The notes: a model not told the origin generated them from the sequence alone. DNA of 64,000 nt from Vibrio sp. 10N.286.49.B1 (GCF_002873335.1 NZ_MCUW01000014.1:18707-82706), one strand, 5' to 3'; shown: positions 39,685-50,035, numbered from the stretch's first letter. Numbers and translations are program-made.

Positions 39685-41603
39685 GATTCATTGATTTCCT
39701 GTTCCATGTTTTCTAGCTCTTCATGCAGCCCCATCCACTCCATCTCTACGTCTTCGAGTGTCGATTTACTCGTTGATTGTTGGGCAAGGACTTTAGTCAG
39801 TTTAGCTTTGTTTTCCGCTTCATACAGTGAGGTATCAGATAATTGTGTTTCTGCTTCACTGAGGAGTGTATTTAGCTTATCCATTTGCTTTTCGAGTTTA
39901 TCAATGGTTTTGCGTATTGGCGCTGTCAGCTTTCTGAATTCAGCCTCTTTGCGTTTTTGCTCTTTTTTTGCGGCCGCACTGTTTGTCGACGCTTTGCTCG
40001 GCTCGCTGGCTTGCGCTTCTTTACGCTCAAGCTTTTGCTGTTCTGTTAGCCATTTGTAGTAGTCCGTTAGATCGCCATCAAAAGGGGCAACCTGGCGGTC
40101 ATGAACAAGATAAAGGTCGTCAGTGGTTGCACGCAGTAGGTAGCGGTCGTGACTGACAATGACCATCGCCCCTTCAAAGGTTTGCAATGCAAACGTGAGG
40201 GCCTGACGCATGTCTAAATCAAGGTGGTTGGTTGGTTCATCGAGTAGCAATAGGTTTGGCTTTTGCCATACCACTAACGCCAATACCAAGCGTGCCTTTT
40301 CACCACCTGAGAACGGCGCCACTTTATCCAGTGCTTTTTCACCCTGAAATCCAAAACTGCCCAAGTAATCACGGATCTGTTGCTCAGTCTGATTAGGGGC
40401 AATCTGCATCATGTGCTGCAGTGGCGTTTCTTCGGGATGGAGCGTTTCAAGCTGATGCTGTGCAAAGTAGCCAATCTTTACGCCCTGCGAGTAAGTGAAG
40501 TCCCCGCCCTTTGCCGCTAGCTCACCTGAGAGTAACTTGATGAGAGTGGATTTACCGGCACCGTTTCGTCCCAGTAAACCAATGCGACTGCCTGGAACGA
40601 GGTTGAGACGAATTTTTTCTAGGATCAGATTGTTGTCGTAGCCTGCTGAGACGTCATCCATCATCATGATTGGATTAGGCAAAGCGGCAGGCTCTCTGAA
40701 TTCGAAGCTAAACGGATTATCAAGTTGAGCCGGTAGCACTTTCTCCATACGCTCCAGTGCTTTGATGCGGCTTTGCGCTTGGCGGGCTTTTGAGGCCTTG
40801 TAGCGGAAGCGGTCAATATAGCTTTGCATGTGCGACATCTGTTTCTTTTGTTTCTCAAACATCGCTTGCTGCAAGATCAATTTCTGCGCGCGTTGTTCTT
40901 CAAAAGAGGAGTAGTTGCCGGTGTATTCGTTGAGGGCTTGGTTTTCGACATGAACAATTCGGCTGACGATCGGATCAAGGAAGTCGCGATCGTGAGAGAT
41001 CAGGATCAATGTCCCCGGATAGTTTTGTAGCCAGCGCTCTAACCACATGACAGCATCAAGATCCAAGTGGTTGGTTGGTTCATCGAGTAATAATAGGTCT
41101 GAGCGACACAACAGGGCTTGGGCAAGGTTAAGACGCATACGCCAGCCCCCGGAGAATTGGGTCAAACTCCAGCTCATCTGTTCTTGGGTAAACCCTAAAC
41201 CGTCAAGTAATTCAGCCGCTCTGGCTCGAATGCTGTAGCCGTTAATCACTTCTATTTTTCCATGCAGCTCTGCTACAAGGTTACCGTTATCTGCTTGCTC
41301 GGCCTTGAGAAGATCGTGCTCTAACCCTCGAAACTCGCGATCACCATCGATGACATATTCAATTGCGCTGCGATCAAGCGCAGGGGTTTCTTGGGCGACC
41401 CAGGCGAGTTCCCAATGTGATGGTTGATGAAAGGTACCCGCATCAATAGACAGTTCATCTTTAAGTAACGCAAATAATGTAGATTTGCCGCAGCCATTTT
41501 TTCCCACGAGACCAACTTTGTCTCCAGGGTGAATAGTGGCAGAGGCTTGATCGAGTAGAGGCTTTCCACCTCGAAGCAATTGAATGTCGGAAAAGGTGAT
41601 CAT
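39681..41603 (-). CDS. yheS: ABC-F family ATPase YheS
   Basis: A soluble 640-residue protein with two ABC domains. Walker A motifs are GKNGCGKST (34-42) and GRNGAGKST (about 345), signatures are FSGGWRMRL and FSGGEKARL, and Walker B LLLDEPTNHLD occurs twice. The linker between domains and the charged coiled-coil C-terminus (about 530-640) are typical of ABC-F translation factors rather than transporters. It is upstream of and overlaps the TIGR02444 gene. Confidence 0.94.
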   Translation of the reverse strand: MITFSDIQLLRGGKPLLDQASATIHPGDKVGLVGKNGCGKSTLFALLKDELSIDAGTFHQPSHWELAWVAQETPALDRSAIEYVIDGDREFRGLEHDLLKAEQADNGNLVAELHGKIEVINGYSIRARAAELLDGLGFTQEQMSWSLTQFSGGWRMRLNLAQALLCRSDLLLLDEPTNHLDLDAVMWLERWLQNYPGTLILISHDRDFLDPIVSRIVHVENQALNEYTGNYSSFEEQRAQKLILQQAMFEKQKKQMSHMQSYIDRFRYKASKARQAQSRIKALERMEKVLPAQLDNPFSFEFREPAALPNPIMMMDDVSAGYDNNLILEKIRLNLVPGSRIGLLGRNGAGKSTLIKLLSGELAAKGGDFTYSQGVKIGYFAQHQLETLHPEETPLQHMMQIAPNQTEQQIRDYLGSFGFQGEKALDKVAPFSGGEKARLVLALVVWQKPNLLLLDEPTNHLDLDMRQALTFALQTFEGAMVIVSHDRYLLRATTDDLYLVHDRQVAPFDGDLTDYYKWLTEQQKLERKEAQASEPSKASTNSAAAKKEQKRKEAEFRKLTAPIRKTIDKLEKQMDKLNTLLSEAETQLSDTSLYEAENKAKLTKVLAQQSTSKSTLEDVEMEWMGLHEELENMEQEINES

Positions 41604-41748
41604 AAGGCTATAACTAACGGTGAGTTTGAACTTTGGAATAGTAGGGGCAAAGTGGATAAATGTCGATCATTATCCGTTTTACGTTATGATGGATCAAAGT
41701 TATAACAATTATCTTATTGCTAGGTACTACAAGGAACGATTTCAAGGC

Positions 41749-42363
41749 ATGACGTCTGCATTATTAAGTTCAGTTCCCTCTCCTAAAGTTCTGGTTATCT
41801 ATGCCCATCCAGAGCCACAAAACTCGGTTGCCAATCAGGTAATGCTCAAGAAAATTCAGTCGCTCGATAATGTCACGTTACGTGATATCTATGCGCTTTA
41901 TCCTGACTTTTTCATTGATGTAAATACTGAGCATCAATTGCTATTGGAACACGATGTGATTGTCTTTCAGCATCCGTTATATATGTATTCATGTCCTTCG
42001 TTACTAAAAGAATGGATTGATCGGGTATTAGGCAAAGGTTTTGCTTTTGGCGATGACTGTGCGTTAGAAGGTAAGTATTGGCGCAGCGTTATTACTGCTG
42101 GCGGCAAAGAAGAAGCATTCAGCCAGACTGGCTACAACAAATACCCGCTTGAGCAGATACTGCAACCTTTCGAACTTTCTGCCGCCTTGTGCAAGATGCA
42201 TTGGGTGGAGCCCCTTGTTTTGTATTGGTCACGACGTGTTGATGATATTGAACGCTATCAGCATGCCGAGCATTATCGGCAATGGCTGATGCATCCATTG
42301 GATGATGAATGCATCCTTCCCAGCAACCTGAAGCAGGAGAGTGGCAATGGCGATGACCAGTGA
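41749..42363 (+). CDS. kefG: KefG-type ancillary protein of potassium efflux
   Basis: Flavodoxin-fold NAD(P)H quinone oxidoreductase-like protein of 204 residues from ATG 41749 (earlier in-frame starts would add up to 43 residues without family similarity). Motifs LVIYAHPEPQNSVANQ (near the N-terminus) and VFQHPLYMYSCPSLLKEWID are the FMN-site regions. It is needed for full activity of KefB. The gene overlaps kefB by 17 bp, a conserved kefGB pair. The divergent gene is yheS. Confidence 0.9.
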   Translation: MTSALLSSVPSPKVLVIYAHPEPQNSVANQVMLKKIQSLDNVTLRDIYALYPDFFIDVNTEHQLLLEHDVIVFQHPLYMYSCPSLLKEWIDRVLGKGFAFGDDCALEGKYWRSVITAGGKEEAFSQTGYNKYPLEQILQPFELSAALCKMHWVEPLVLYWSRRVDDIERYQHAEHYRQWLMHPLDDECILPSNLKQESGNGDDQ

Positions 42364-44143
42364 TCTATTGCAAAACAGTGTCATCTTTCTTTCTGCCGCT
42401 GTTGTTGCCGTCCCGATTGCTCAAAGGCTCGGTTTAGGGTCGGTACTTGGTTATTTACTGGCTGGTGTTGCGATTGGCCCGTGGGGGCTTGGCCTTATCA
42501 GCGATGTCGATGAAATCCTGCATTTTGCAGAGTTTGGCGTGGTATTGCTGCTGTTTTTGATTGGCTTAGAGCTTAACCCCAAGAAACTATGGCAAATGCG
42601 TGTTCCTATTTTGGGGCTCGGAGGGGCACAGGTGGTGGTGACCACCATGGTGCTATCGGGGATTGCATCTTTATTTGGTCTGAGTTGGCAAACCAGTTTA
42701 GCGATCGGTATGGGGTTGGCGTTATCGTCGACGGCGATTGCTCTAAAGGTGATTGAAGAACAAGGGTTAGAAGGGGGGGAAACGGGGCAATCTGGTTTTG
42801 CAGTGTTGTTATTTCAAGATATCGCCGTGATTCCAATGTTGGCGCTGTTACCGCTGTTAGCGGGCAACACATCAGGGAATTGGGCCGATATTGCTTGGAT
42901 GTTTGCCGGCATAGTGGGTTTACTAGTTGGTGGCCACTTCTTGATTCGTCCGTTATTTCGCTACGTCCTTATGAGTGGGGTGCGAGAGCTATTTACTGTC
43001 ACGGCGTTGTTGCTGGTGGTGGGGATTGCCGTGTTCATGCAAAAGCTTGGGTTGTCGATGGCGTTGGGTACGTTTCTGGCTGGCGTGTTGTTGGCAGAGA
43101 GTGAATATCGTCATGAGTTAGAGGTAGCGATTGAGCCATTCAAAGGGCTGCTGCTTGGGCTGTTTTTCATCGCCGTTGGCATGGCGGTCAATCTGGGATT
43201 ATTGGTTTCGGAGCCACTAAAAGTATTGATGGCGGTCGCTGCACTTGTCGTGATCAAAGGCTTATTGCTGTACGTTTTGGCGCGACTGTTTGGTATTAGA
43301 CCCAAAGCACGAAGTAAAATGGCGGCAATCTTGAGTCAAGGGGGGGAGTTTGCGTTTGTCATTTTTACGGCGGCCAGTGCGCAAGGGTTGTTATCAATTG
43401 AAGAGTCGGCTTTTCTGTTGGTGGTCGTCAGTTTGTCGATGGTGACGACACCATTGCTTTTGATGGGGCAGAAAAAATGGTTCGAAATGTCACTCAACAA
43501 TACCGAGGAAGCCTCGTTGGAAAGCGATGTTCATGATCGAGAGCCCAAAGTTATCATCGCTGGATTCGGTCGTTTTGGGCAAATTGTTGGTCGTTTGATG
43601 TATGCCAATAAGGTGAGAATTACGGTGCTTGAGAGTGATGCAAGCCAGATACATTTACTCCGAAAATATGGCTATAAAGTGTTTTACGGCGATGCGACGC
43701 AACTCGATTTATTGCGTGCCGCGGGAGCGGATAAAGCAGAGGCCATTGTGGTCTGTACGGATTCACCAGAAGAGATCATGAACGTGGTGGATATTTGTCA
43801 TACGCACTTCCCAAAACTCAAGGTATTGGCTCGTGCTCGAAGCCGTGTTGAGGCGTATCAGCTTATGAATCATGGTGTGAGTAAGTACTCACGAGAAACC
43901 TTCTTGGGTGCGCTAGATCTGGGGCGACAAACCTTGATCGAACTGGGTTTTCATCCGTACGAGGCCAAGCGCGCCGAAGCACATTTTAAAAAGCTAGATA
44001 ACGCGATGCTGAAAGAGCTGTTGCCTCAACATAATGAAGACGCTCAATTGGCGCAGCGTTCGAAAGAAGCACGTAAAGAATTAGAAGAAATTTTTGGCAG
44101 AGAAATGGAAAATGATCGCCAATCAAGAAATTTTTGGGATTAA
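42347..44143 (+). CDS. kefB: Glutathione-regulated K+ efflux antiporter KefB
   Basis: CPA2-family K+/H+ antiporter of 598 residues. About 12 membrane segments fill residues 1-375, followed by a cytosolic RCK/TrkA-N domain beginning VIIAGFGRFGQIVGRLM and continuing through VFYGDATQLDLLRAAG. It is closed by glutathione and opened by electrophile adducts, acidifying the cytoplasm for protection. The ATG at 42347 is 7 bp after AGGAG; GTG 42341 and ATG 42353 are alternatives. Confidence 0.94.
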   Translation: MAMTSDLLQNSVIFLSAAVVAVPIAQRLGLGSVLGYLLAGVAIGPWGLGLISDVDEILHFAEFGVVLLLFLIGLELNPKKLWQMRVPILGLGGAQVVVTTMVLSGIASLFGLSWQTSLAIGMGLALSSTAIALKVIEEQGLEGGETGQSGFAVLLFQDIAVIPMLALLPLLAGNTSGNWADIAWMFAGIVGLLVGGHFLIRPLFRYVLMSGVRELFTVTALLLVVGIAVFMQKLGLSMALGTFLAGVLLAESEYRHELEVAIEPFKGLLLGLFFIAVGMAVNLGLLVSEPLKVLMAVAALVVIKGLLLYVLARLFGIRPKARSKMAAILSQGGEFAFVIFTAASAQGLLSIEESAFLLVVVSLSMVTTPLLLMGQKKWFEMSLNNTEEASLESDVHDREPKVIIAGFGRFGQIVGRLMYANKVRITVLESDASQIHLLRKYGYKVFYGDATQLDLLRAAGADKAEAIVVCTDSPEEIMNVVDICHTHFPKLKVLARARSRVEAYQLMNHGVSKYSRETFLGALDLGRQTLIELGFHPYEAKRAEAHFKKLDNAMLKELLPQHNEDAQLAQRSKEARKELEEIFGREMENDRQSRNFWD

Positions 44144-44161
44144 CCCCAGTTAGGAAGCAAA

Positions 44162-44365
44162 ATGACGCGTATTAAAAAAAGATTTATCGCGGGCGCAAGT
44201 TGCCCTAAGTGTTCCACTCAAGACAGCCTGCGCTGGTGGATAGAAAATAATGTTGAGTGGGTTGAGTGTGTTGAGTGTGAATTTTTAGAGCAGCGCACCC
44301 CACAATCGGTCGAAAAAAGTGAGCGAGGCGAAGAGGCATTAATTGGCATTTTTAAGCCTGAGTGA
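44162..44365 (+). CDS. yheV: YheV family zinc-ribbon protein
   Basis: A 67-residue protein with two CxxC pairs (CPKC at about 14-17 and CVEC at about 36-39) forming a zinc ribbon, and the family sequence KRFIAGASCPKC. Function is unknown. It follows kefB by 18 bp with AGGAAGCAAA as ribosome-binding site, as in the conserved kefG-kefB-yheV-slyD order. Confidence 0.92.
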   Translation: MTRIKKRFIAGASCPKCSTQDSLRWWIENNVEWVECVECEFLEQRTPQSVEKSERGEEALIGIFKPE

Positions 44366-44465
44366 TTGAGTTTCTAAATTTCGTCCCCATAATGTGCACA
44401 TAAGCCGCACAAGCGGTGATTATTTTGTGAGGCATCGCCTCAAGTGCCAATCCTTTGGAGTTCAC

Positions 44466-45059
44466 ATGAAAATTGCTAAGAACGTAGTCGTTAGCGTCGC
44501 ATACCAAGTAAAAACTGAAGACGGTGTTGTTGTTGATCAATCAACAGTTGAAGCCCCGCTTGATTACCTTCACGGTCACAACAACCTGATCGTAGGTTTG
44601 GAAAAAGAGCTAGAAGGCAAGGAAGTCGGTAGCAAATTCACTTCTGTTGTTGCGTCTGAAGAAGCGTACGGCGAGTACAATGATGCACTAGTACAGCGCG
44701 TTCCAGCAGATGTATTCCAAGGTGTTGACGTGATTGAAGTCGGTATGCGCTTTTTAGCGGACACAGACCAGGGTCCTATCCCAGTTGAAATCACGGAAGT
44801 TGATGGCGACGAAGTCGTGGTTGACGGAAACCATATGCTTGCAGGTCAGACACTCACGTTTGATGTTGAAGTTGTAGCAATGCGTGAAGCAACAGCGGAA
44901 GAAGCTGAGCACGGTCATATTCATCAAGAAGGTGGCTGTGGTCACGATCACGACCATGATCATGAAGGTGGTTGTTGTGGTGGTGGCGATCACGACCATG
45001 GTGAGAAAGCTGAGAAGAAAGAAGGCTGCTGCGGTGGCGGCGGTTGTGGCTCTCACTAA
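44466..45059 (+). CDS. slyD: FKBP-type peptidyl-prolyl isomerase SlyD
   Basis: Cytoplasmic prolyl isomerase and nickel-binding metallochaperone of 197 residues. The FKBP core (1-70 and 130-150) encloses an IF chaperone insert (about 75-125). The C-terminal ~50 residues are a His/Cys/Gly-rich metal-binding tail with repeated HDHDH and GCCGGG motifs. The ATG at 44466 gives the canonical MKIAKNVVVS start and follows TTTGGAG. An upstream in-frame start would add 24 residues and is not supported. Confidence 0.97.
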   Translation: MKIAKNVVVSVAYQVKTEDGVVVDQSTVEAPLDYLHGHNNLIVGLEKELEGKEVGSKFTSVVASEEAYGEYNDALVQRVPADVFQGVDVIEVGMRFLADTDQGPIPVEITEVDGDEVVVDGNHMLAGQTLTFDVEVVAMREATAEEAEHGHIHQEGGCGHDHDHDHEGGCCGGGDHDHGEKAEKKEGCCGGGGCGSH

Positions 45060-45120
45060 TTCATCGAATTTTTAGAAAGTATCACTTCTTGTAAGTGCAC
45101 TTTTTAATATCAATGACATC

Positions 45121-45154
45121 AAAGGCCTCCCAAATGGGAGGCCTTTGTGTTTTT
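45121..45154 (+). terminator. Terminator after slyD
   Basis: A perfect 11-bp stem (AAAGGCCTCCC with GGGAGGCCTTT, loop AAAT) followed by a T-rich run, 61 bp past the stop codon. Confidence 0.88.
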
Positions 45155-45192
45155 ATGGTTTTTATTTGGACAGAGCTTAGAGGAATCAAAGG

Positions 45193-46155
45193 ATGACGAT
45201 GTCTTTTTCTATCGCGATTCATGGCGGAGCGGGCACCATCTTGCCAGAGCAAATGTCGCCTCAATTAAAACAAGATATTCTTGAGACACTGTCGCAGTCG
45301 GTCAAGGCGGGTGAGCGTCTTCTAGCGCAAGGTGGTGATGCACTTGACGCGGTTGTTGAGGCTGTGAAGGTATTAGAAGACTCTCCCCATTTTAATGCAG
45401 GTAAAGGCTCGGTGCTGACACACACCGAAATGGTCGAGATGGATGCCTCAGTGATGCATGGGCGCGAGATGGATGCAGGAGCGGTGGCAGGTATACAACA
45501 TATCAAGAACCCGATCATGCTTGCCCGCGAGGTTATGCAAAACAGTGAGCACGTCATGCTTATTGGTAGCGGCGCCGAAACCTTTGCCTTTGAACGCCAG
45601 TTTGAATACACCGAACAAGACTATTTCTATACCGACCGCCGCTATGAACAGCTTCAATCGATGAAAGAAAAAGGCTTGTTTGCGTTATCAGAATCGTCAT
45701 TTCCTGACGCTCAACCCAAGTATCCGGATGATAAGAAATACGGCACGGTTGGCGCGGTGGCGCTTGATAAACAGGGTAATCTCGCGGCTGCAACGAGTAC
45801 TGGCGGCGTGACAAATAAAAAATATGGCCGTGTAGGCGATACCGCAATTATTGGCGCGGGCACGTTTGCTGAGAATGGGAATGTCGCGGTGTCCACGACA
45901 GGGATGGGGGAGTATTTCATTCGAAAAACGGTCGCGAGTGATGTTGCAGCGAGAATGCGCTACCTAAAGCAGGATGTACATAGCGCGTGTGAGTCGGTGA
46001 TTCAGGGAGAGCTTAAAGCCATGGGTGGCGAAGGCGGTTTGATTGCAATTGATAGCAAAGGGGAGATTCATTTTGCGATGAATAGCTCGGGCATGTATCG
46101 GGCATCAATTGATGTTGCTGGCCAGCTAAGCGTAAAGATTTATGCTGATGAATAA
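45193..46155 (+). CDS. iaaA: Isoaspartyl peptidase / plant-type L-asparaginase
   Basis: N-terminal-nucleophile hydrolase of 320 residues, made as a precursor that cleaves itself before the catalytic threonine in KKYGTVGAVALD (Thr185). It starts IAIHGGAGTI and has GDALDAVVEAV and NAGKGSVLT, all family hallmarks; STGGVTNKKYGRVGD follows in the beta subunit. It removes isoaspartyl residues from peptides or deamidates asparagine. AGGAATCAAAGG precedes the ATG. Confidence 0.92.
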   Translation: MTMSFSIAIHGGAGTILPEQMSPQLKQDILETLSQSVKAGERLLAQGGDALDAVVEAVKVLEDSPHFNAGKGSVLTHTEMVEMDASVMHGREMDAGAVAGIQHIKNPIMLAREVMQNSEHVMLIGSGAETFAFERQFEYTEQDYFYTDRRYEQLQSMKEKGLFALSESSFPDAQPKYPDDKKYGTVGAVALDKQGNLAAATSTGGVTNKKYGRVGDTAIIGAGTFAENGNVAVSTTGMGEYFIRKTVASDVAARMRYLKQDVHSACESVIQGELKAMGGEGGLIAIDSKGEIHFAMNSSGMYRASIDVAGQLSVKIYADE

Positions 46156-46248
46156 AGGCAAGATTCAAATGCGTGAATGGTGTGCAAAATCCCTTGCTTA
46201 TTTTCCGTTCTTTCTATAACATTCGCGGTCCTTAATTCTCGGTCTTAT

Positions 46249-46301
46249 TTATTAGTTCCTTGCTTCCTCTGGACGACCGAGCCACTCGTGGAAGCTAATA
46301 A
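46249..46301 (+). ncRNA. Candidate S6:S18 ribosomal-protein leader
   Basis: Upstream of rpsF, TTATTAG (46249-46255) pairs with CTAATAA (46295-46301) and CTTCC (46263-46267) with GGAAG (46290-46294), enclosing an apical region with CCG (46277-46279) and possible TGG/CCA pairing. This layout and position fit the conserved leader through which the S6:S18 complex represses its operon. The match is structural and made by eye. Confidence 0.6.
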
Positions 46302-46318
46302 TCCGTAAGGAGCAACCT

Positions 46319-46708
46319 ATGCGTCATTACGAAATCGTATTCATGGTGCACCCTGATCAAAGCGAGCAAGTTGCTGGCATGATCGAGCGTTACACTGGTT
46401 CTATCACTGAAGCTGGCGGTACTGTACACCGTCTAGAAGATTGGGGTCGTCGTCAACTGGCTTACCCAATCAACAAGCTTCACAAAGCGCACTATGTTCT
46501 TATGAACGTTGAAGCGCCTCAAGAAACTGTTGATGAACTAGAAACTGCTTTCCGTTTTAACGATGCAGTTCTACGTAACATGGTTATGCGTACTAAAGCT
46601 GCTGTTACTGAGCCTTCTATCATGCTTAAGCAGAAAGAAGAACGTGCAGAGCGTGCTCCTCGTCGTGAAGAGCGCAGCGAAGCTAAGCCAGAAGCAGCTG
46701 CTGAGTAA
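46319..46708 (+). CDS. rpsF: 30S ribosomal protein S6
   Basis: Ribosomal protein of 129 residues, [25 protein letters not shown] at the start, with ...[25 protein letters not shown] in the core and a charged Glu/Arg/Ala-rich tail that in E. coli receives glutamate residues. AAGGAG precedes the ATG. First in the rpsF-rpsR-rplI operon. Confidence 0.99.
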   Translation: MRHYEIVFMVHPDQSEQVAGMIERYTGSITEAGGTVHRLEDWGRRQLAYPINKLHKAHYVLMNVEAPQETVDELETAFRFNDAVLRNMVMRTKAAVTEPSIMLKQKEERAERAPRREERSEAKPEAAAE

Positions 46709-47115
<407 letters not shown>

Positions 47116-47148
47116 TCGGCACCGTTTATTTAGATAGAGGATTAAACA

Positions 47149-47601
47149 ATGCAAGTTATTCTACTTGATAAAATCGGTAACCTAGGTGGTCTTGGCGATA
47201 CAGTTAACGTTAAATCTGGTTACGCTCGTAACTTCCTTATCCCACAAGGTAAGGCTGTAATGGCAACTAAGAACAACGTTGAGATGTTTGAAGCTCGTCG
47301 TGCTGAACTAGAAGCTAAAGTTGCTGAGCAACTAACTGCTGCTGAAGCTCGCGCTGAAACAGTTAACGCTCTAGAAGCTGTTGTTATCGCTTCTAAAGCT
47401 GGTGACGAAGGCAAACTATTCGGTTCTATCGGTACTCGTGACATCGCTGACGCTGCTACAGCTGCTGGCGTTGCTATCGCTAAAAGCGAAGTTCGTCTTC
47501 CTGAAGGCGCACTACGTAACACTGGTGAATTCGAAGTTAGCGTACAACTTCACTCTGAAGTTTTCGCAACATTGAAACTTCAAGTTGTTGCTGCTGAGTA
47601 A
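47149..47601 (+). CDS. rplI: 50S ribosomal protein L9
   Basis: A 150-residue protein with the N-terminal [30 protein letters not shown] domain, a long central helix and the C-terminal rRNA-binding domain ([15 protein letters not shown]). It ends the operon before a strong terminator. Codon use is highly biased, as expected for an abundant protein. Confidence 0.99.
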   Translation: MQVILLDKIGNLGGLGDTVNVKSGYARNFLIPQGKAVMATKNNVEMFEARRAELEAKVAEQLTAAEARAETVNALEAVVIASKAGDEGKLFGSIGTRDIADAATAAGVAIAKSEVRLPEGALRNTGEFEVSVQLHSEVFATLKLQVVAAE

Positions 47602-47621
47602 TTTCAGTAAAAGATACCAAT

Positions 47622-47651
47622 AAAAACACCAGCCTCGGCTGGTGTTTTTTT
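47622..47651. terminator. Terminator after rplI
   Basis: AAAAACACCAGCC pairs with GGCTGGTGTTTTT around TC, followed by more T. It lies between rplI and the convergent DUF481 gene and can act in both directions. Confidence 0.92.
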
Positions 47652-47688
47652 ATGTCTGAAATAAATAAAAAGCGGATTGAGAGACGGA

Positions 47689-48456
47689 TTAAAAGCTAAA
47701 TAAGAGGTTAATCGTCATTATTGAATCTCGCTTACTTAAGTCTCCAGGTACCTGATCATGGTATTGGCTGTTATAAGCGACCTTTAAGGCGATGGTTTCA
47801 GTGATATCATTGGTGACATTCAATTCAGTATCAAAACGAGTATTACTTTTACCCGCTGTAATCGTAAGCTTACTGCCCACCGAAAGGTTCTTTAGCGGTT
47901 TCCAGAAGAGATTCATATTGGCACGAATAATGGGCTCGCGAACCACATTTGGAAAGACAATATCCTTATCACCAATCTCTTCAAGGTTTGGCTCTTGGTA
48001 ACGATAACCGGGACCTACTTCCGCTTCTAATAGCAGTTTTTCCGTATTGGTTAACTGGTAACCCAAACCGCCTGACACCGTATGGTCTTCATAATAAGAA
48101 CTATATAGAGACGTAAAACCATTGTAGTTACCATACAAGTAGGTACGTTGATTCAGCTTATAATCCGACTGCAGCATATAGTTTTGTTGATTCTTGTCTT
48201 CATCCCCATCCTTGTAAAGTTGATAATATTTCCATTCGCCGCTCGTACGATGGCGGCCCTCGGTATATTCCGCGGCGACACGAGCATTCAAGGATTGCGA
48301 ATTGGTATTGCCAGAGTGTGATTGATAGCCGAACTCGACCTCAGACTTCAATGGTGAAGGAGGCGCCTCTTCCGCATCGCTCGGTGGTTCGAATTCTTCA
48401 GCATAGATTACTGGCGAAGCAAGCAATACTAAGCTAATTAGCAAATTCTTCGACAC
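47689..48456 (-). CDS. DUF481 outer-membrane beta-barrel protein
   Basis: A 255-residue exported protein. The GTG at 48456 is chosen because GTGAGG precedes it and the signal peptide (KNLLISLVLLASPVIYA-EE) then starts properly; an upstream ATG adds 19 residues before the signal peptide. The mature part has alternating aromatic/polar beta-strands (SEVEFGYQSHSGNTNSQSLN, ending with a Phe, INLLFSF), as in DUF481/YdiY outer-membrane proteins. Function is unknown. Divergent from dnaB. Confidence 0.82.
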   Translation of the reverse strand: MSKNLLISLVLLASPVIYAEEFEPPSDAEEAPPSPLKSEVEFGYQSHSGNTNSQSLNARVAAEYTEGRHRTSGEWKYYQLYKDGDEDKNQQNYMLQSDYKLNQRTYLYGNYNGFTSLYSSYYEDHTVSGGLGYQLTNTEKLLLEAEVGPGYRYQEPNLEEIGDKDIVFPNVVREPIIRANMNLFWKPLKNLSVGSKLTITAGKSNTRFDTELNVTNDITETIALKVAYNSQYHDQVPGDLSKRDSIMTINLLFSF

Positions 48457-48631
48457 AGAAACCTCACGACTATGAAAATGGGCTGGGATTATAAGTGTCG
48501 TATATTCAGGCATCGTCAGCGACAGGTCAAATATTGATTCGATATTCTCGCCCTTGGTAGCGGTTTCTTTACTTTAGCCATTTCTTATTTCGCGTATAAT
48601 GACCGGTCTTAGTGTGTTGTTGAGTAAAGTC

Positions 48632-50026
48632 ATGGCGGATATCCGAAATCAGAATGGTAAAGATGCTCAGGTGGAGGCGCTTAAGCTTCCTCCTCATTCA
48701 TTGGAAGCAGAGCAATCAGTGCTGGGTGGTTTGTTATTAGATAACGAACGCTGGGACACGGTGTCTGAGCGTGTGGTGAGCAAAGATTTTTATAGCCGAC
48801 CTCACCGCTTGATTTTTGATGGTATCAAGGCGCTGTTAGAAGAAACGCAACCACTAGACTTGATTACGCTTTCTGAATTCTTAGAGGTGCGTGAGCAACT
48901 TGAAGATGTTGGCGGTTTTGCTTACCTTGCTGATTTGGCGAAGAACACGCCGAGTGCAGCGAACATCAATGCGTATGCCGATATCGTGGCAGAGCGTGCG
49001 CTCGTTCGAAATCTTATTGGCGTGGCAAATGAGATTGCTGATGCAGGTTATGACCCGCAAGGGCGCAGCTCAGAAGACTTACTCGACTTAGCAGAAAGTA
49101 AAGTCTTTGCGATTGCTGAAGATAGAACAAACGAGAACGAAGGCCCGCAAAACGTCGATAACATTCTCGAGAAGACATTAGAGCGTATCGAGATCTTGTA
49201 CAAAACCCCGCAAGATGGTGTCACTGGGGTGAATACAGGTTACGACGATCTCAATAAAAAAACCGCAGGCCTACAAGGTTCGGATCTCATTATTGTTGCT
49301 GCACGTCCATCGATGGGTAAAACAACGTTCGCGATGAACTTGTGTGAAAATGCGGCGATGTCGCAAGATAAGCCGGTGCTTATTTTCTCCCTAGAGATGC
49401 CAGCCGAACAAATCATGATGCGTATGTTGGCCTCGCTCTCTCGCGTTGATCAGACCAAGATCCGTACCGGACAGCTTGATGATGAAGATTGGGCCAAGAT
49501 CTCAACGTCCATGGGAATCCTCATGGAAAAGAAAAACATGTTTATCGATGATAGCTCAGGCTTGACGCCAACAGAAGTTCGCTCGCGAGCGAGACGTATT
49601 GCGCGTGAGAATGGCGGCTTAAGTCTTATCATGATCGATTACCTTCAATTAATGCGTGTGCCTTCATTGTCTGAGAACCGTACCCTAGAGATTGCAGAAA
49701 TCTCTCGCTCTCTTAAAGCACTAGCTAAAGAATTGAATGTCCCGGTTGTCGCACTCTCTCAGCTGAACCGTTCCTTGGAGCAGCGAGCAGATAAACGTCC
49801 GGTGAACTCCGACTTGCGTGAATCAGGCTCGATAGAGCAAGATGCCGATCTGATCATGTTCATCTATCGTGATGAGGTGTACCACCCAGATAGTGCACTA
49901 AAAGGGATTGCAGAAATTATTCTTGGTAAACAACGTAATGGACCGATTGGTTCTATTCGCTTGACGTTCCAAGGGCAATATTCTCGCTTTGATAACTACG
50001 CAGGTCCTGCGTTTGATGAAGAGTAG
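48632..50026 (+). CDS. dnaB: Replicative DNA helicase DnaB
   Basis: Hexameric 5'-3' fork helicase of 464 residues. The N-terminal primase-interacting domain (PHSLEAEQSVLGGLLLD) is followed by a RecA-like motor with Walker A ARPSMGKTTFA (about 230), Walker B IMIDYLQLM and the arginine-finger region. No intein is present. It is followed after 9 bp by alr. The start ATG has no strong ribosome-binding site, but begins the family-typical region. Confidence 0.98.
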   Translation: MADIRNQNGKDAQVEALKLPPHSLEAEQSVLGGLLLDNERWDTVSERVVSKDFYSRPHRLIFDGIKALLEETQPLDLITLSEFLEVREQLEDVGGFAYLADLAKNTPSAANINAYADIVAERALVRNLIGVANEIADAGYDPQGRSSEDLLDLAESKVFAIAEDRTNENEGPQNVDNILEKTLERIEILYKTPQDGVTGVNTGYDDLNKKTAGLQGSDLIIVAARPSMGKTTFAMNLCENAAMSQDKPVLIFSLEMPAEQIMMRMLASLSRVDQTKIRTGQLDDEDWAKISTSMGILMEKKNMFIDDSSGLTPTEVRSRARRIARENGGLSLIMIDYLQLMRVPSLSENRTLEIAEISRSLKALAKELNVPVVALSQLNRSLEQRADKRPVNSDLRESGSIEQDADLIMFIYRDEVYHPDSALKGIAEIILGKQRNGPIGSIRLTFQGQYSRFDNYAGPAFDEE

Positions 50027-50035
50027 AGCGACACT

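Noticed and set aside
44394..44465. Upstream extension of slyD
   Set aside because: Adds 24 residues with no homology; the TTTGGAG before ATG 44466 and the canonical MKIAKNV start decide the shorter form.
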